A DNA stretch of 64,000 bases from Pontibacter aquaedesilientis (GCF_014773225.1 NZ_JACXAJ010000001.1:620001-684000); one strand, 5' to 3'. Positions 18,643 to 26,866 are shown, counted from the stretch's first letter. Program-made: numbers and translations. The notes: generated from the letters alone by a model not told the origin.

Positions 18643-19968
18643 ATGCTCTTTAGTTTTTCCGGTTAAGGAGAGCAGCAGAACACCCGTTAGTCCGGCCACT
18701 GCTGAAGCCAGGTATATACTGATCTTCACTAAAACCCATTGCCCTTCGTCAACCACAAGCATCTGGCCCACGAAAAGCGACATCATGAAACCCATACCTG
18801 TTAGCAGCGCTGCACCCGTGATTTGTGTCCAACTGAGGTTGAGTGGTTTAGGAGCAAACCTAACTAAAGTGGAGAGCCAGGAGAAAAGCAGCATGCCAAT
18901 CGGCTTGCCCACTACGAGCGCCAGGAAAATTCCGATTGACTGGGTGCCAAGCAAGTCCCGCCACTCAAAGTTGTTGTAGGCGAAAGGTGCCTGCGCAAGC
19001 GCAAACAATGGCAGTGCGAGATAGCCCGCCCAAGGCAACAGACGGTGCTGCAATTTGCGAAGCGGAGAGAGGGCTTTGTTGCAGTTGGCTTGCAGGGTAT
19101 GCACGGCTGCCTGGTAGTCTTCCTCCATTTCTTCACCGGGTTCTGGCTTCTTGACCATGTGCAGGGCATGCAGTTGCCCCATGACTGTATCTGCAGTAGC
19201 TATAAACTCCGCTTCGGGTACCCGCGAATGCACCGGTATCACCATGGCAAACAATACCCCGGCTATCGTTCCATTTATTCCGGCGAGCAGAAAAGCGCCC
19301 AGCATAACCAAGCCCAACAGCAGGTAGAACCACATGCTGCGGCTGCGAAGGGCCCGCAATACGATCAGAAAACCGAATATACCGGTGGCGACGGAGAGCA
19401 TCAGCAGGTTGCCGATAACACTGACTAATACAATGCTAAGCAGCAAGGCGACGATAGTTTGTAAGATGGCCACGGAGGAAAGAAACACACGAAGCGAAAG
19501 GGACAGGTTGCCAGCCAGCGTGACCAGGGCCAATATGGCAGCCACATCGGTTGCCATCGGTATGATCCACCCAAGCTGCGTATCGCCCGGGTTCAGGTAT
19601 AGGTATAGTCCAGCGGGTACCACCATCCCTCCAAGGGCGGCTGCTACCGGGAAAGCCGCATCCCGGAAAGTGGCCAGCTCCCCAACCCGAAACATGCGTT
19701 TCAGCTCTAGCCCGAGCACAAAGAAAAACACCGCCATCAGGACTTGGTTGATCCAGAAAAACAAAGGTTTGGAGATCGCCAAGCCGCCTAAAGCGATGGT
19801 AAGCGGTGTATTCCAGGTATGGACGTAGGTTGCTCCCCAAGGGGTGTTGAGCCAGGTAAGGGCCAGCAGCATCACCACTAGGGTGAGGGTGCCACTACGA
19901 ACCTGCACCTGCTCAAAACCCTGGAAGGAGTAAACGATAGTGCGGAGTAAAGAAGGTTTTGCTGCCAA
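18625..19968 (-). CDS. nhaA: NhaA-like Na+/H+ antiporter lacking the Asp-Asp pair
   Basis: 447 residues, about 12 membrane segments, clearly NhaA over its whole length (FFFVLGLELKRMF, IPMATDVA, LVVGKPIGM). Asp141 matches E. coli Asp133 and the GKP lysine matches Lys300. The Asp163-Asp164 pair that binds Na+ and H+ in E. coli NhaA aligns with Gln170-Thr171 in SSVAILQTIV, so the central binding site is missing. It may transport by another mechanism, carry another ion or be regulatory. It has its own terminator and lies near the Mrp operon. Confidence 0.88.
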   Translation of the reverse strand: MAAKPSLLRTIVYSFQGFEQVQVRSGTLTLVVMLLALTWLNTPWGATYVHTWNTPLTIALGGLAISKPLFFWINQVLMAVFFFVLGLELKRMFRVGELATFRDAAFPVAAALGGMVVPAGLYLYLNPGDTQLGWIIPMATDVAAILALVTLAGNLSLSLRVFLSSVAILQTIVALLLSIVLVSVIGNLLMLSVATGIFGFLIVLRALRSRSMWFYLLLGLVMLGAFLLAGINGTIAGVLFAMVIPVHSRVPEAEFIATADTVMGQLHALHMVKKPEPGEEMEEDYQAAVHTLQANCNKALSPLRKLQHRLLPWAGYLALPLFALAQAPFAYNNFEWRDLLGTQSIGIFLALVVGKPIGMLLFSWLSTLVRFAPKPLNLSWTQITGAALLTGMGFMMSLFVGQMLVVDEGQWVLVKISIYLASAVAGLTGVLLLSLTGKTKEHLNNNG

Positions 19969-20040
19969 AGAAAAAACAGATAATAGCGATATATCGATTT
20001 ATCCTTTAGACGTGCCGGCAGCTTAAAAGTTTGGACAGAT

Positions 20041-20462
20041 ACTTTACAGTTTAGATATTAGATTTTAGACATTAGATGCTAGATGTTAGATATTAGACGT
20101 AAGACACAAGAAGCAAGAATTTGAAAGGGATAGGATATTACTGACGATCATGTTATGTTCTGGTGAGGGAAGCATGCCCGTGACTTTGAATAAAGCCGAG
20201 TCTGTGACGCGACAGGCTTGCAGAGTCCAACAAAGCAGTTCTCCGGTATTAGCATTCCACAATAGGAGCACAGTATAACTGGCCCTGCGGCCCAATCGAG
20301 TCACAGACTCGATATTGTTCTAAGACACGAATCCGGAGATTCGCGCCAGGAACAAATAAAAAGGCTTGAAAAAACTTATGTATCGTCAGTTAAAAAGTCC
20401 TGTGTCCTAAGTCTTACGTCCTGTATCTAAAATCTAACATCTAATATCTAACATCTAGCATC
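20041..20462. repeat. Nested inverted-repeat element in the nhaA-racemase gap
   Basis: This fills most of the 496-base gap 19969-20464. The outer arms are degenerate tandem TTAGATxT words and include a perfect 23-bp inverted repeat (20075-20097 with 20440-20462) and a 10-bp one (20096-20105 with 20411-20420). An inner 12-bp inverted repeat CGAGTCTGTGAC (20197-20208 with 20300-20311) encloses about 90 bases. No convincing gene lies inside. It could be a MITE-like or extragenic palindromic element. Confidence 0.7.
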
Positions 20463-20464
20463 TT

Positions 20465-21538
20465 TTACTCCACAATCTCCTTGGCAATATACCTGGAGTT
20501 CATGATGCTGAGCGCTCCCATATACCTCAGGTTGAAGCGCAGCACATCGCCCACTTTGTAATTCAGCTCATTCTCACCGAGTTCTACCACCAGCATATCG
20601 GAGCTGGCCCCGATCACATGCAGGCTTTCGTCTTTTGATATCAGGTATTTTGGGTTGATGTCGAGCAGGCCTACATCCAGAATGGCGCGGTGCGAGGTCT
20701 TGCCGTAGAGGCTCTCATCAATCTCGAAGCTTTCGCCGCTCGGGTTTTCGGCCAGCATACCGGTCGGGATCATGGGCTTTTCGTTCAGCTCAATAATCTC
20801 CGCCGACAACTCAAACACATCATCGTGCATGCCTTCAAAAGTCTCGCCGGTGAAAAGGTTTAAGCCGAAGAACAAGGCCTCGCCAATCCGGAAGTGGTTG
20901 ATGCCCTTGGGCATCTGGTGGTTGAAAAGCAGCGGGATAGTCACGGAGGTGCCACCTGATACCCACGGAATTTCGATGTTGAATTTCGCGTCGATGATCT
21001 GCTTGTAAAGACTCAACTGGATGAGTTTGTCCTGAGTGGGCATCACGCCGTGCAAACAATTAAAATTAGCGCCCAGCCCGATCACCGATATGCCCGGCAG
21101 TTTGAATACCTGCTCATAGAAATCCACCAGGTCTTCGCCCATCACGCCCTCACGCAGGTCACCCATTTCGATCATGATGATGATCTTGTGCAGCCTGTTT
21201 TGCCGAACGGCCTCTTCCGACAAAAGCCGGATGATATCGAGCTCTGTCTGAAAGCTTACATCGGCGTATTTGATAATATCCGGTATACTCTGTTTTGGTG
21301 CAGGCTTTATGTAGACCGTCTGCACGTCAGGCGCCATGTTCTTGATCGCGATCAGGTTGGTGACCCGGGAGTCATGGATTTCTTTGACGCCGAGGTCCAG
21401 CACTTCTTTCAGGAAGGTCTCTTCGCCGCAAAGCAATTTGGTTACGATGCCCCAGTCGATCCCTTTCTCGCGGAACACCTGGTCGAGGTGGTTGTAGTTG
21501 TGTCTGAGTTTTTTGCGGCACAGTTTTAATACTGCCAT
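20465..21538 (-). CDS. PLP-dependent amino-acid racemase (alanine/ornithine racemase family)
   Basis: 357 residues. An alanine-racemase-type barrel with the PLP lysine in GIVTKLLCG near residue 34, substrate/PLP phrases MIEMGDLREGVM and PWVSGGTSVTIP, and a C-terminal beta domain. It resembles COG3457 racemases, including ornithine racemase. It lies 3 bases after a GNAT gene and downstream of a sodium symporter, so the operon probably imports and converts an amino acid. The substrate is not clear from sequence. Confidence 0.85.
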   Translation of the reverse strand: MAVLKLCRKKLRHNYNHLDQVFREKGIDWGIVTKLLCGEETFLKEVLDLGVKEIHDSRVTNLIAIKNMAPDVQTVYIKPAPKQSIPDIIKYADVSFQTELDIIRLLSEEAVRQNRLHKIIIMIEMGDLREGVMGEDLVDFYEQVFKLPGISVIGLGANFNCLHGVMPTQDKLIQLSLYKQIIDAKFNIEIPWVSGGTSVTIPLLFNHQMPKGINHFRIGEALFFGLNLFTGETFEGMHDDVFELSAEIIELNEKPMIPTGMLAENPSGESFEIDESLYGKTSHRAILDVGLLDINPKYLISKDESLHVIGASSDMLVVELGENELNYKVGDVLRFNLRYMGALSIMNSRYIAKEIVE

Positions 21539-21541
21539 ACC

Positions 21542-21994
21542 TTATCGCATTAGTCTGTATTCCAAATATTTGTTGGTGAAGCCCATCTTCTCGTACAAGT
21601 GGCGGGCCGGGTTGTCGGGCTCCACGTGCAGGGCAATGCTGCCAGAGGTATTTTCGGTAGCCAGCTGCACGAGCTTTTTACCGACACCCTTACCACGCTG
21701 ACTGCCATGCACAGCCACGTATACCAGAATGTTCTCCGGTATATACCCGCTCATGCCGGTATTGTTCAGAATAAGCGCTCCTACGACCTGGCCATTTTCT
21801 CGGGCCACCAGTACCGAGCCGCCCTTGCCTTCTGCCGTTGACAAGGCATAGTCCATGCATTTGGCAATATCTTGTCGGGCATCGCCGTACTGGTCCAGGT
21901 GGTGAAACAGGAAGTCGAGCACCTCATCGCGGTTTAGTTGCTGGTGATTGGTTGGGGTATGGATTTCGTATTGGACGGAGTTGTTGTCTGCCAT
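21542..21994 (-). CDS. GNAT family N-acetyltransferase
   Basis: 150 residues. The acetyl-CoA motif A reads VYVAVHGSQRGKGVGKKLVQLA and motif B is ARHLYEKMGFTNKY. Cytosolic; the acceptor is unknown. The first 61 bases overlap the end of the symporter gene in another frame. The gene order symporter-GNAT-racemase suggests acetylation of an amino acid or amine. Confidence 0.85.
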   Translation of the reverse strand: MADNNSVQYEIHTPTNHQQLNRDEVLDFLFHHLDQYGDARQDIAKCMDYALSTAEGKGGSVLVARENGQVVGALILNNTGMSGYIPENILVYVAVHGSQRGKGVGKKLVQLATENTSGSIALHVEPDNPARHLYEKMGFTNKYLEYRLMR

Positions 21995-23541
21995 TTCTCT
22001 TTCTTAGTTTTATTGGGGTATAGTATAGTTAACGTAATGTAAAGTACCAATGCGGCGGTTAAGCCGAATAAATTAGGGTCGAGGCCGTAAGGAAGCCTGA
22101 AATGAATCCCCAATAACGGCATTTCTACGAATTTATCGGCATTCATGGTTGTCTGTAGCAGGATGGTGGTAAAGCCGCCAACGAGCATGGACCAGAAAGC
22201 GGCCACGTTGCTGCGTCGTTTCCAGAACAGCGCCCCGATGATCGGCACAAACAAACCAGATACCATAAAGGCGTAGGAATAGAGCATAAGATCGAGCACG
22301 TTGGTCATGGTGGTAGCTAAAGCAAGTGCCAGGGCACCGACCAGCAGCGTGATCAGTTGCGAAAGGCGCAGCATGTGGGGCGAATCCGGATCTGATTTGG
22401 TGAAGTGCCCGATCACGTCTGTCACGATATTGCCCGAAGAAGCCATCAGGCAGCTGTCGGCTGTGGAGAGAATCGCCGAGAAGTAGGCCGAGAGCATAAG
22501 CCCCATCAGACCCACGGGCAGCACCGAGCGCAACAGCATAGGCAATCCGGTTTCGGGGTCCACCACACCGCCTGCGCCCAGGGCATCGAACATGCCTTGC
22601 TCGGCCGCCACGCGGGCCAGTATACCCAAGCTCACCCCCATAAAGGCCATAACCGGCCATTCGAACAAACCGGCCAGGTACCAGGCGCGTTTAGCCGTTT
22701 TCTCATCCCGGCAGGCATATATGCGCTGGTAGAGCGTCATGCCGACAAACCAGATCGGGATGATAGTGATCGCCCAGTTCACGATCTGCTGCCAGGTGAT
22801 GTTGGTGAGCGTCAGGAATTCGGATGGCAGGGTCGTACGGATGGCCTCCATGCTGCGGCCGGACTGCGCCGATACCCAGGCAAAATCCGTCAGCTTGGCA
22901 ATGCCGATATGCTCTACGCCGCCCCCGACTGCCAAAAAGGACACAGGTATACCGATGAAGATAAGTCCGCCCATCAGGATGGCCCACTGGATGGTGTCGG
23001 TATAGATAACGGCTTTGAGGCCGCCCATTACGGTATAGACCACCGCAATGATGCCCATGATGAGCAGGGCCGTGTTAAGGTCGAGGTCGATGAAGGTGCC
23101 GCTGGCAAGTTTGGCGCCGGCCAGAATCTGGGAACTGGTGAAGCCGGTATAGCCAATGGCGGAAATAATACCAGCCAGCAGCGCCACCCGGGCGTTGAAG
23201 TAATGTCCGAAGATTTGCGGAAAGGTGAGAAACTTGTCGAAAGCCGGATTGCGCTTGACCTTAGGTATGAGAAACACCGCCGCCAGCCAGGCACCGAGCA
23301 AACCGGTGAACAGCATCCAGGCACCCGAAAGGCCCATCACGAAGCCGAGACCACCCAACCCGATGGAAAAGCCGCCGCCCACATCTGTGGCTACCACTGA
23401 GAGGCCAATGTGCCCGCTACTCATATTTCGTCCGCCTACATAGTAATCGTCTGCGCCCTGGTTCTTTTTGAGAAAGTAAAAACCAACCCCCAGCATAGCC
23501 AGCATGTAGAGGACGAAAATAGAAAGGTCAAGAATGTGCAT
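21934..23541 (-). CDS. Sodium:solute symporter (SSS family)
   Basis: 535 residues, about 13 membrane segments. The core SSS phrases are DDYYVGGRNMSSGHIGLSVVATDVGGG, GGLKAVIYTDTIQW and YFSAILSTADSCLMASSGNIVTDV, the last carrying Na+-site residues. It most resembles the proline/pantothenate branch. First gene of a three-gene operon. The final 20 residues, KWQTTTPSNTKSIPQPITSN, are read from the GNAT gene, which suggests loss of an earlier stop codon. Confidence 0.9.
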   Translation of the reverse strand: MHILDLSIFVLYMLAMLGVGFYFLKKNQGADDYYVGGRNMSSGHIGLSVVATDVGGGFSIGLGGLGFVMGLSGAWMLFTGLLGAWLAAVFLIPKVKRNPAFDKFLTFPQIFGHYFNARVALLAGIISAIGYTGFTSSQILAGAKLASGTFIDLDLNTALLIMGIIAVVYTVMGGLKAVIYTDTIQWAILMGGLIFIGIPVSFLAVGGGVEHIGIAKLTDFAWVSAQSGRSMEAIRTTLPSEFLTLTNITWQQIVNWAITIIPIWFVGMTLYQRIYACRDEKTAKRAWYLAGLFEWPVMAFMGVSLGILARVAAEQGMFDALGAGGVVDPETGLPMLLRSVLPVGLMGLMLSAYFSAILSTADSCLMASSGNIVTDVIGHFTKSDPDSPHMLRLSQLITLLVGALALALATTMTNVLDLMLYSYAFMVSGLFVPIIGALFWKRRSNVAAFWSMLVGGFTTILLQTTMNADKFVEMPLLGIHFRLPYGLDPNLFGLTAALVLYITLTILYPNKTKKEKWQTTTPSNTKSIPQPITSN

Positions 23542-24087
23542 GTGTTAGAATAGTATAAGTTTGTGATCGGGTTTTAAGTATGGGTATTTTTGAATATACT
23601 CAAATTTTTGCAGAATTGCCTGGTTTTAGTCAGAAAAGTAGGTTTTTAAGTGGATAGTGCTTGATGTAGCTTGTAGTTTTTGTGCAAAATGGTGGGAGTG
23701 GTTATACCTTGTACCTGTCTTTAAATTGTGCTGGGTAAGGCTTGGTTTTGTTAAGATATTACTATTTGATAGAGGGTGTTATTTTGAGGATTTTAGCCCT
23801 TAGAATCACTTCAAGGATTGATAGCTAACAGGTTTTAGAAATAGCCTATAAAAAGGAAGGTATAAGCGAGATTAAATGGAAAATTGCTGTATATTAGCTT
23901 AAGTGTATATTGTGTGTGTTGCGGTTCGTTGAATAACGTGATTTCGCTCCACACATAGTGCAGACAGTAGGAGTAGGTACTCCTGCTAGCAGATAGTTGG
24001 CCGTGATTGGGATTATTTTCAGATTTAAAAGTGGTGCGATTTTCAGGCTTCCAAGGGCTGGGCGGCATCAAAGGCCAAAAGTCTCAG
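23542..24087. other. Intergenic stretch without a recognisable gene
   Basis: AT-rich, with no reading frame of gene-like quality. It holds one short hairpin at about 23969-23984 (AGGAGTA-GG-TACTCCT) and two AGGTATA words (near 23702 and 23857), the last before the cassette region. Confidence 0.5.
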
Positions 24088-24279
24088 CAACCGGCTGGCA
24101 GAGAGCCAAAGGCATAAATGGAATTTTGGCCTGAAGTCTTGCCTCGGCGAAGCCGGGAGAAAGCCTCGGCTTTCGGACGGGGGCGTCCAGGCAAGACTTT
24201 GGTGGGGCGAAGTTATACTTGAGAAATGACAAAGTCAAGCATTCAACTTCGGCACAGGAGGCTCTCTGCCAGCCGGTTG
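24088..24279. repeat. 192-base nested inverted-repeat element
   Basis: Bounded by a perfect 20-bp inverted repeat (24088-24107 with 24260-24279). Inside are a 10-bp repeat AAGTCTTGCC (24134-24143 with 24190-24199), a central hairpin GAAAGCC-TC-GGCTTTC (24159-24174), and CGAAGTT/AACTTCG around 24206-24252. No target-site duplication was seen. It could be a MITE-like element or a structured RNA. It marks the left side of the cassette region. Confidence 0.75.
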
Positions 24280-24518
24280 CGTCAACAGGGAGGCCCATGA
24301 TTGATTAGTCTTTCTACCGATTGTGGCCAGCCCGGAGCCTGACGCCTTCGGAAACATTGCCGATACGGAGCATCAACAGTATTTCCTCCGGCTAAAGCAC
24401 CACTTAGAAGTTGATTTTTAAAAGGAGAAAATAACCCAACCATGCAGGGTGCTTTCCCTAAAAAAATAAAAAGAGAAAGTTCGCATTAACCCGGACAGAA
24501 AAAGGGAAAACACCCTCG
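24280..24518. other. Unassigned stretch between the inverted-repeat element and the first attC-like site
   Basis: No gene is supported. It may be a non-coding cassette or the flank of the array. The boundary with the inverted-repeat element ends in GGTTGCG, loosely like a core site. Confidence 0.3.
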
Positions 24519-24604
24519 ACCAACACCGTCCAGATGCCATTGGAGGAACCTTGCCGAGCACAGCGAGCCTCCAACGAGACACCATCTGGACTAACGTTAC
24601 ATGC
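24519..24604 (+). other. attC-like recombination site A
   Basis: An imperfect palindrome opening with CCAAC (24520-24524) and closing with GTTACATGC (24596-24604). Outer stem GTCCAGATG (24528-24536) pairs with CATCTGGAC (24583-24591); inner stem TTGGAGG (24540-24546) pairs with CCTCCAA (24568-24574). GTTACATGC is the exact reverse complement of the first bases of site B, as expected for the two ends of one integron cassette. Confidence 0.55.
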
Positions 24605-24614
24605 AATTATAAGT

Positions 24615-25175
24615 ATGAAAAAATTTTCTATTCTATTTGTTATACTAAGCTCATGTGCAGCCAAAGATAGCATTAGAATGGAGCGACAGAATTTTGGACC
24701 TTTCTCCATTGACCTGCCAGCAGATTGGAAAGTGAATGAAGTGCAAGGAATTGATTCCTACGTCAGAGAAATAGTTACAGGTGACGGAGATACCGTCCGC
24801 TTTGATTATGGACCTTATTCAAATTCATTGGAAGAGCCAAGTATAAGAATGTACCCAAGCAGCATGCTTTCATGGTTTTTGGAAAGGGAAATTGACACAA
24901 CAGGAATGGTGTTCCTTGACAAGGAGAAAATAGAAGAGTCTGACAGGGAGAAGTACAGAAAATGGAAAAATTCCTTTGAAGCGATTGACGGTTATAAGGC
25001 TAAAATAGTAGAACCTAAAGTAGCTGGGCACGGACTGACTGGAGTATACTTCGATAGTTTGGGATTTGGGAATATGGGTAAGCTTATGCTACAGATTTCT
25101 GGTAGAAACCTTACACCACAAAACAATGACTCATTCCTTAAATCAATCAGAACTATCAAAATAAAGGAAAAATAA
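24615..25175 (+). CDS. Cassette-borne lipoprotein of unknown function
   Basis: 186 residues from ATG 24615. The frame is open to 24534, but that part lies in the attC-like hairpin. The N-terminus MKKFSILFVILSSC is a lipoprotein signal with Cys14. The rest (FSIDLPADWKV and LMLQISGRNLTP) resembles PsbP/MxaK-like small secreted proteins only loosely, and no family is claimed. Composition is AT-rich compared with flanking genes. The stop is 2 bases before attC-like site B, the tight packing typical of gene cassettes. Confidence 0.75.
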   Translation: MKKFSILFVILSSCAAKDSIRMERQNFGPFSIDLPADWKVNEVQGIDSYVREIVTGDGDTVRFDYGPYSNSLEEPSIRMYPSSMLSWFLEREIDTTGMVFLDKEKIEESDREKYRKWKNSFEAIDGYKAKIVEPKVAGHGLTGVYFDSLGFGNMGKLMLQISGRNLTPQNNDSFLKSIRTIKIKEK

Positions 25176-25177
25176 AA

Positions 25178-25246
25178 GCATGTAACAAGGTGCAGCACTT
25201 ATGCTCAGCTATGCTTCGCCCATTAGCTGCACTAGCACGTTGGCGG
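25178..25246 (+). other. attC-like recombination site B
   Basis: Begins GCATGTAAC (25178-25186), then AAGG, a stem TGCAGC (25191-25196) pairing with GCTGCA (25226-25231), a spacer CTAGCAC, and GTTGGCGG (25239-25246). The unequal spacers on the two sides of the stem (4 versus 7 bases) match the asymmetry of attC sites. The loop shares the CTC...GCTTCGCC theme with site C. Confidence 0.6.
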
Positions 25247-25261
25247 TAACAAATATTATAA

Positions 25262-25444
25262 ATGAACGGGACAGTAAAAATTCTAATTGGTTCAGCCTTG
25301 CTCCTGATTGGTGTTGTTGTATTATATAAAGCAATTACAGATTTACATTCTAAAGGGGTTGGGTTTGGAGGTAACATTAAAATTCTTTCAAGCTCCATAA
25401 TTTTCATTTTGGCGGGTATATACCTTATCATAGAAAGTTTGTAG
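25262..25444 (+). CDS. Small two-helix membrane protein in the cassette
   Basis: 60 residues with two hydrophobic segments (about 5-25 and 40-58) joined by a Gly-rich turn. No family was recognised. It lies between attC-like site B and the SUKH gene, 37 bases upstream of the latter, in the same orientation. Confidence 0.55.
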   Translation: MNGTVKILIGSALLLIGVVVLYKAITDLHSKGVGFGGNIKILSSSIIFILAGIYLIIESL

Positions 25445-25481
25445 CAATGTAGAAGTAGTGCTTTCCCTTAACCACTAAGCA

Positions 25482-26057
25482 ATGGATTATAAAGAGCTGA
25501 TAAAAGATTGGGAGTCTGAAAAGCTATTTAAATTTAGTATACATGACCTATCTGGTAAAGGGTTGAATGAAGAAACAGCAGACTTTCTATCAAGTGTCGG
25601 ACTACCAACATCTGCTGCACCATTCTTATCATTTGCTGGTGACTCAGAAAAGGAATTAAGTAGCATCTTTGACACCTTTGAGACGGGAGAGGATAGTCAT
25701 AAATACTATCTAAGTATAGGCTCTGACGGTGTTGGTGACCCTGTTTGCATAGACCTTCAGAATGAATGCCAAGTCGTGACTTTGAACCATGAAGAAGACT
25801 TCGAGCCAACATTCATGAACTCTTCAGTTAAAGAGTTATTTCAGTTTCTAACTCTATACAAAATATTTGTTGAAGAAGTAATTAGAGTAAATGGCGAAGA
25901 CGCCTTTCTTGACGCAGACTTCACAGATAGCCAGTACGAAGAATTGAACAAGGCTATGGAAGCAGCAGACAATAAAGCGCTTAGAACTAATACCTTTTGG
26001 GTGCAGGAGCTTGCTCAATTATTAGGGAATAGGGAATACTACCAGAATCAAAAATAA
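25482..26057 (+). CDS. SUKH (SMI1/KNR4) family immunity protein
   Basis: 191 residues, acidic. The pattern LNEETADFLSSVGLPTSAAPFLSF, then YYLSIGSDGVGDPVCIDL and VVTLNHEED, is that of SUKH-superfamily proteins, probably SUKH-4. These neutralise polymorphic and contact-dependent toxins in the cytoplasm. No toxin gene is near, so this looks like an orphan immunity gene carried on a cassette. Its stop is 10 bases before attC-like site C. Composition is AT-rich. Confidence 0.75.
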   Translation: MDYKELIKDWESEKLFKFSIHDLSGKGLNEETADFLSSVGLPTSAAPFLSFAGDSEKELSSIFDTFETGEDSHKYYLSIGSDGVGDPVCIDLQNECQVVTLNHEEDFEPTFMNSSVKELFQFLTLYKIFVEEVIRVNGEDAFLDADFTDSQYEELNKAMEAADNKALRTNTFWVQELAQLLGNREYYQNQK

Positions 26058-26067
26058 GAATTACAGG

Positions 26068-26132
26068 TGCTAACAAGGCACAGGCTCTATACTCGGCTTC
26101 GCCTCGTTCACAGCCTGTACAAGCCGTTCTTG
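26068..26132 (+). other. attC-like recombination site C
   Basis: TGCTAAC (26068-26074), AAGG, stem ACAGGCT (26080-26086) with AGCCTGT (26112-26118), spacer ACAAGCC, then GTT (26126-26128). It has the same AACAAGG...GTT frame as site B. TGCTAAC can pair with the GTTGGC of site B through G-T wobble, so B and C may bound the second cassette. Confidence 0.55.
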
Positions 26133-26214
26133 ATTATACTTAATGACTACTCTACCCAATTGGCATAAATTCAATTCGAATATTTTTTAAAATATATGAC
26201 AACACTATTTCATT

Positions 26215-26778
26215 ATGAGACTTGAAAAAGAATTGCCACCATCACAACACCAAGAACTACTCAACAACCTAAAAACCCGCTTCGATAAAAACACAAATCG
26301 CCACGCAGGTATAGCATGGACTAACGTACAACCAAAGCTGGAAGCGAACCCTGCCAAAATGTGGTCGCTACAAGAAATGGAAATGACAGGCGGCGAACCG
26401 GATGTTGTCGGGTATGACGAGACTACTGGCGAATTTATTTTCGTGGACTGCGCAGCGGAAAGTCCGAAGGGCCGCAGAAGCATTTGTTACGATCGCGAAG
26501 GGCTGGAGTCCAGGAAAGAGCACAGACCGGAAAACAATGCGGTAGACATGGCCGCCGCTATGGGCATTGAGCTGTTAACCGAAGTTCAATACCGTGAGCT
26601 GCAGCAGATGGGGGAGTTCGATACGAAAACATCGAGCTGGGTGCAGACACCTGCCGACATCAGGAAACTCGGTGGGGCGCTTTTTTGTGATCGTCGCTTT
26701 GGCCATGTCTTCCTCTATCACAACGGAGCACAGTCTTACTATGCTGGCCGTGCTTTTCGCGGTATGCTGCGGGTATAA
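26215..26778 (+). CDS. DUF4256 family protein
   Basis: 187 residues. It has the family phrases SLQEMEMTGGEPDVVGYDETTGEFIFVDCAAESPKGRRS and FRGMLRV. The function is unknown. GC content and AGGTATA usage return to the chromosomal norm here, so it marks the right edge of the cassette segment. Confidence 0.85.
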   Translation: MRLEKELPPSQHQELLNNLKTRFDKNTNRHAGIAWTNVQPKLEANPAKMWSLQEMEMTGGEPDVVGYDETTGEFIFVDCAAESPKGRRSICYDREGLESRKEHRPENNAVDMAAAMGIELLTEVQYRELQQMGEFDTKTSSWVQTPADIRKLGGALFCDRRFGHVFLYHNGAQSYYAGRAFRGMLRV

Positions 26779-26825
26779 ACAATGTGCAAGTCTGGTGGAC
26801 AGTTTACCTATTTGTGCCTTGTCGG

Positions 26826-26858
26826 TTTGCCTTAAACAGACACTAATTCCTATATTTG
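26826..26858 (+). promoter_or_regulatory. Promoter of the fluoride riboswitch/CLC-F unit
   Basis: TTTG at 26826-26829 and TATATTTG at 26851-26858 with a 21-base spacer, an exact match to the Bacteroidota -33/-7 promoter. The start would fall at about 26863-26866, immediately before the riboswitch. Confidence 0.7.
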
Positions 26859-26866
26859 CAGCAGAT

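Noticed and set aside
20086..20304. A 72-codon minus-strand frame within the inverted-repeat element
   Set aside because: It spans both inner repeat arms and has no start context or family; it is more likely part of the element.
20041..20462. CRISPR array suggested by repeated TTAGA words
   Set aside because: The repeats are short, degenerate and adjacent, with no uniform spacers and no cas genes.
22405..23400. A 331-codon frame antisense to the sodium symporter
   Set aside because: It mirrors the codon pattern of the opposite gene and has a low-complexity His/Gly/Arg-rich translation with no family match.
24534..24614. Longer N-terminus for the cassette lipoprotein
   Set aside because: That part is the attC-like hairpin, and the lipoprotein signal starts at 24615.
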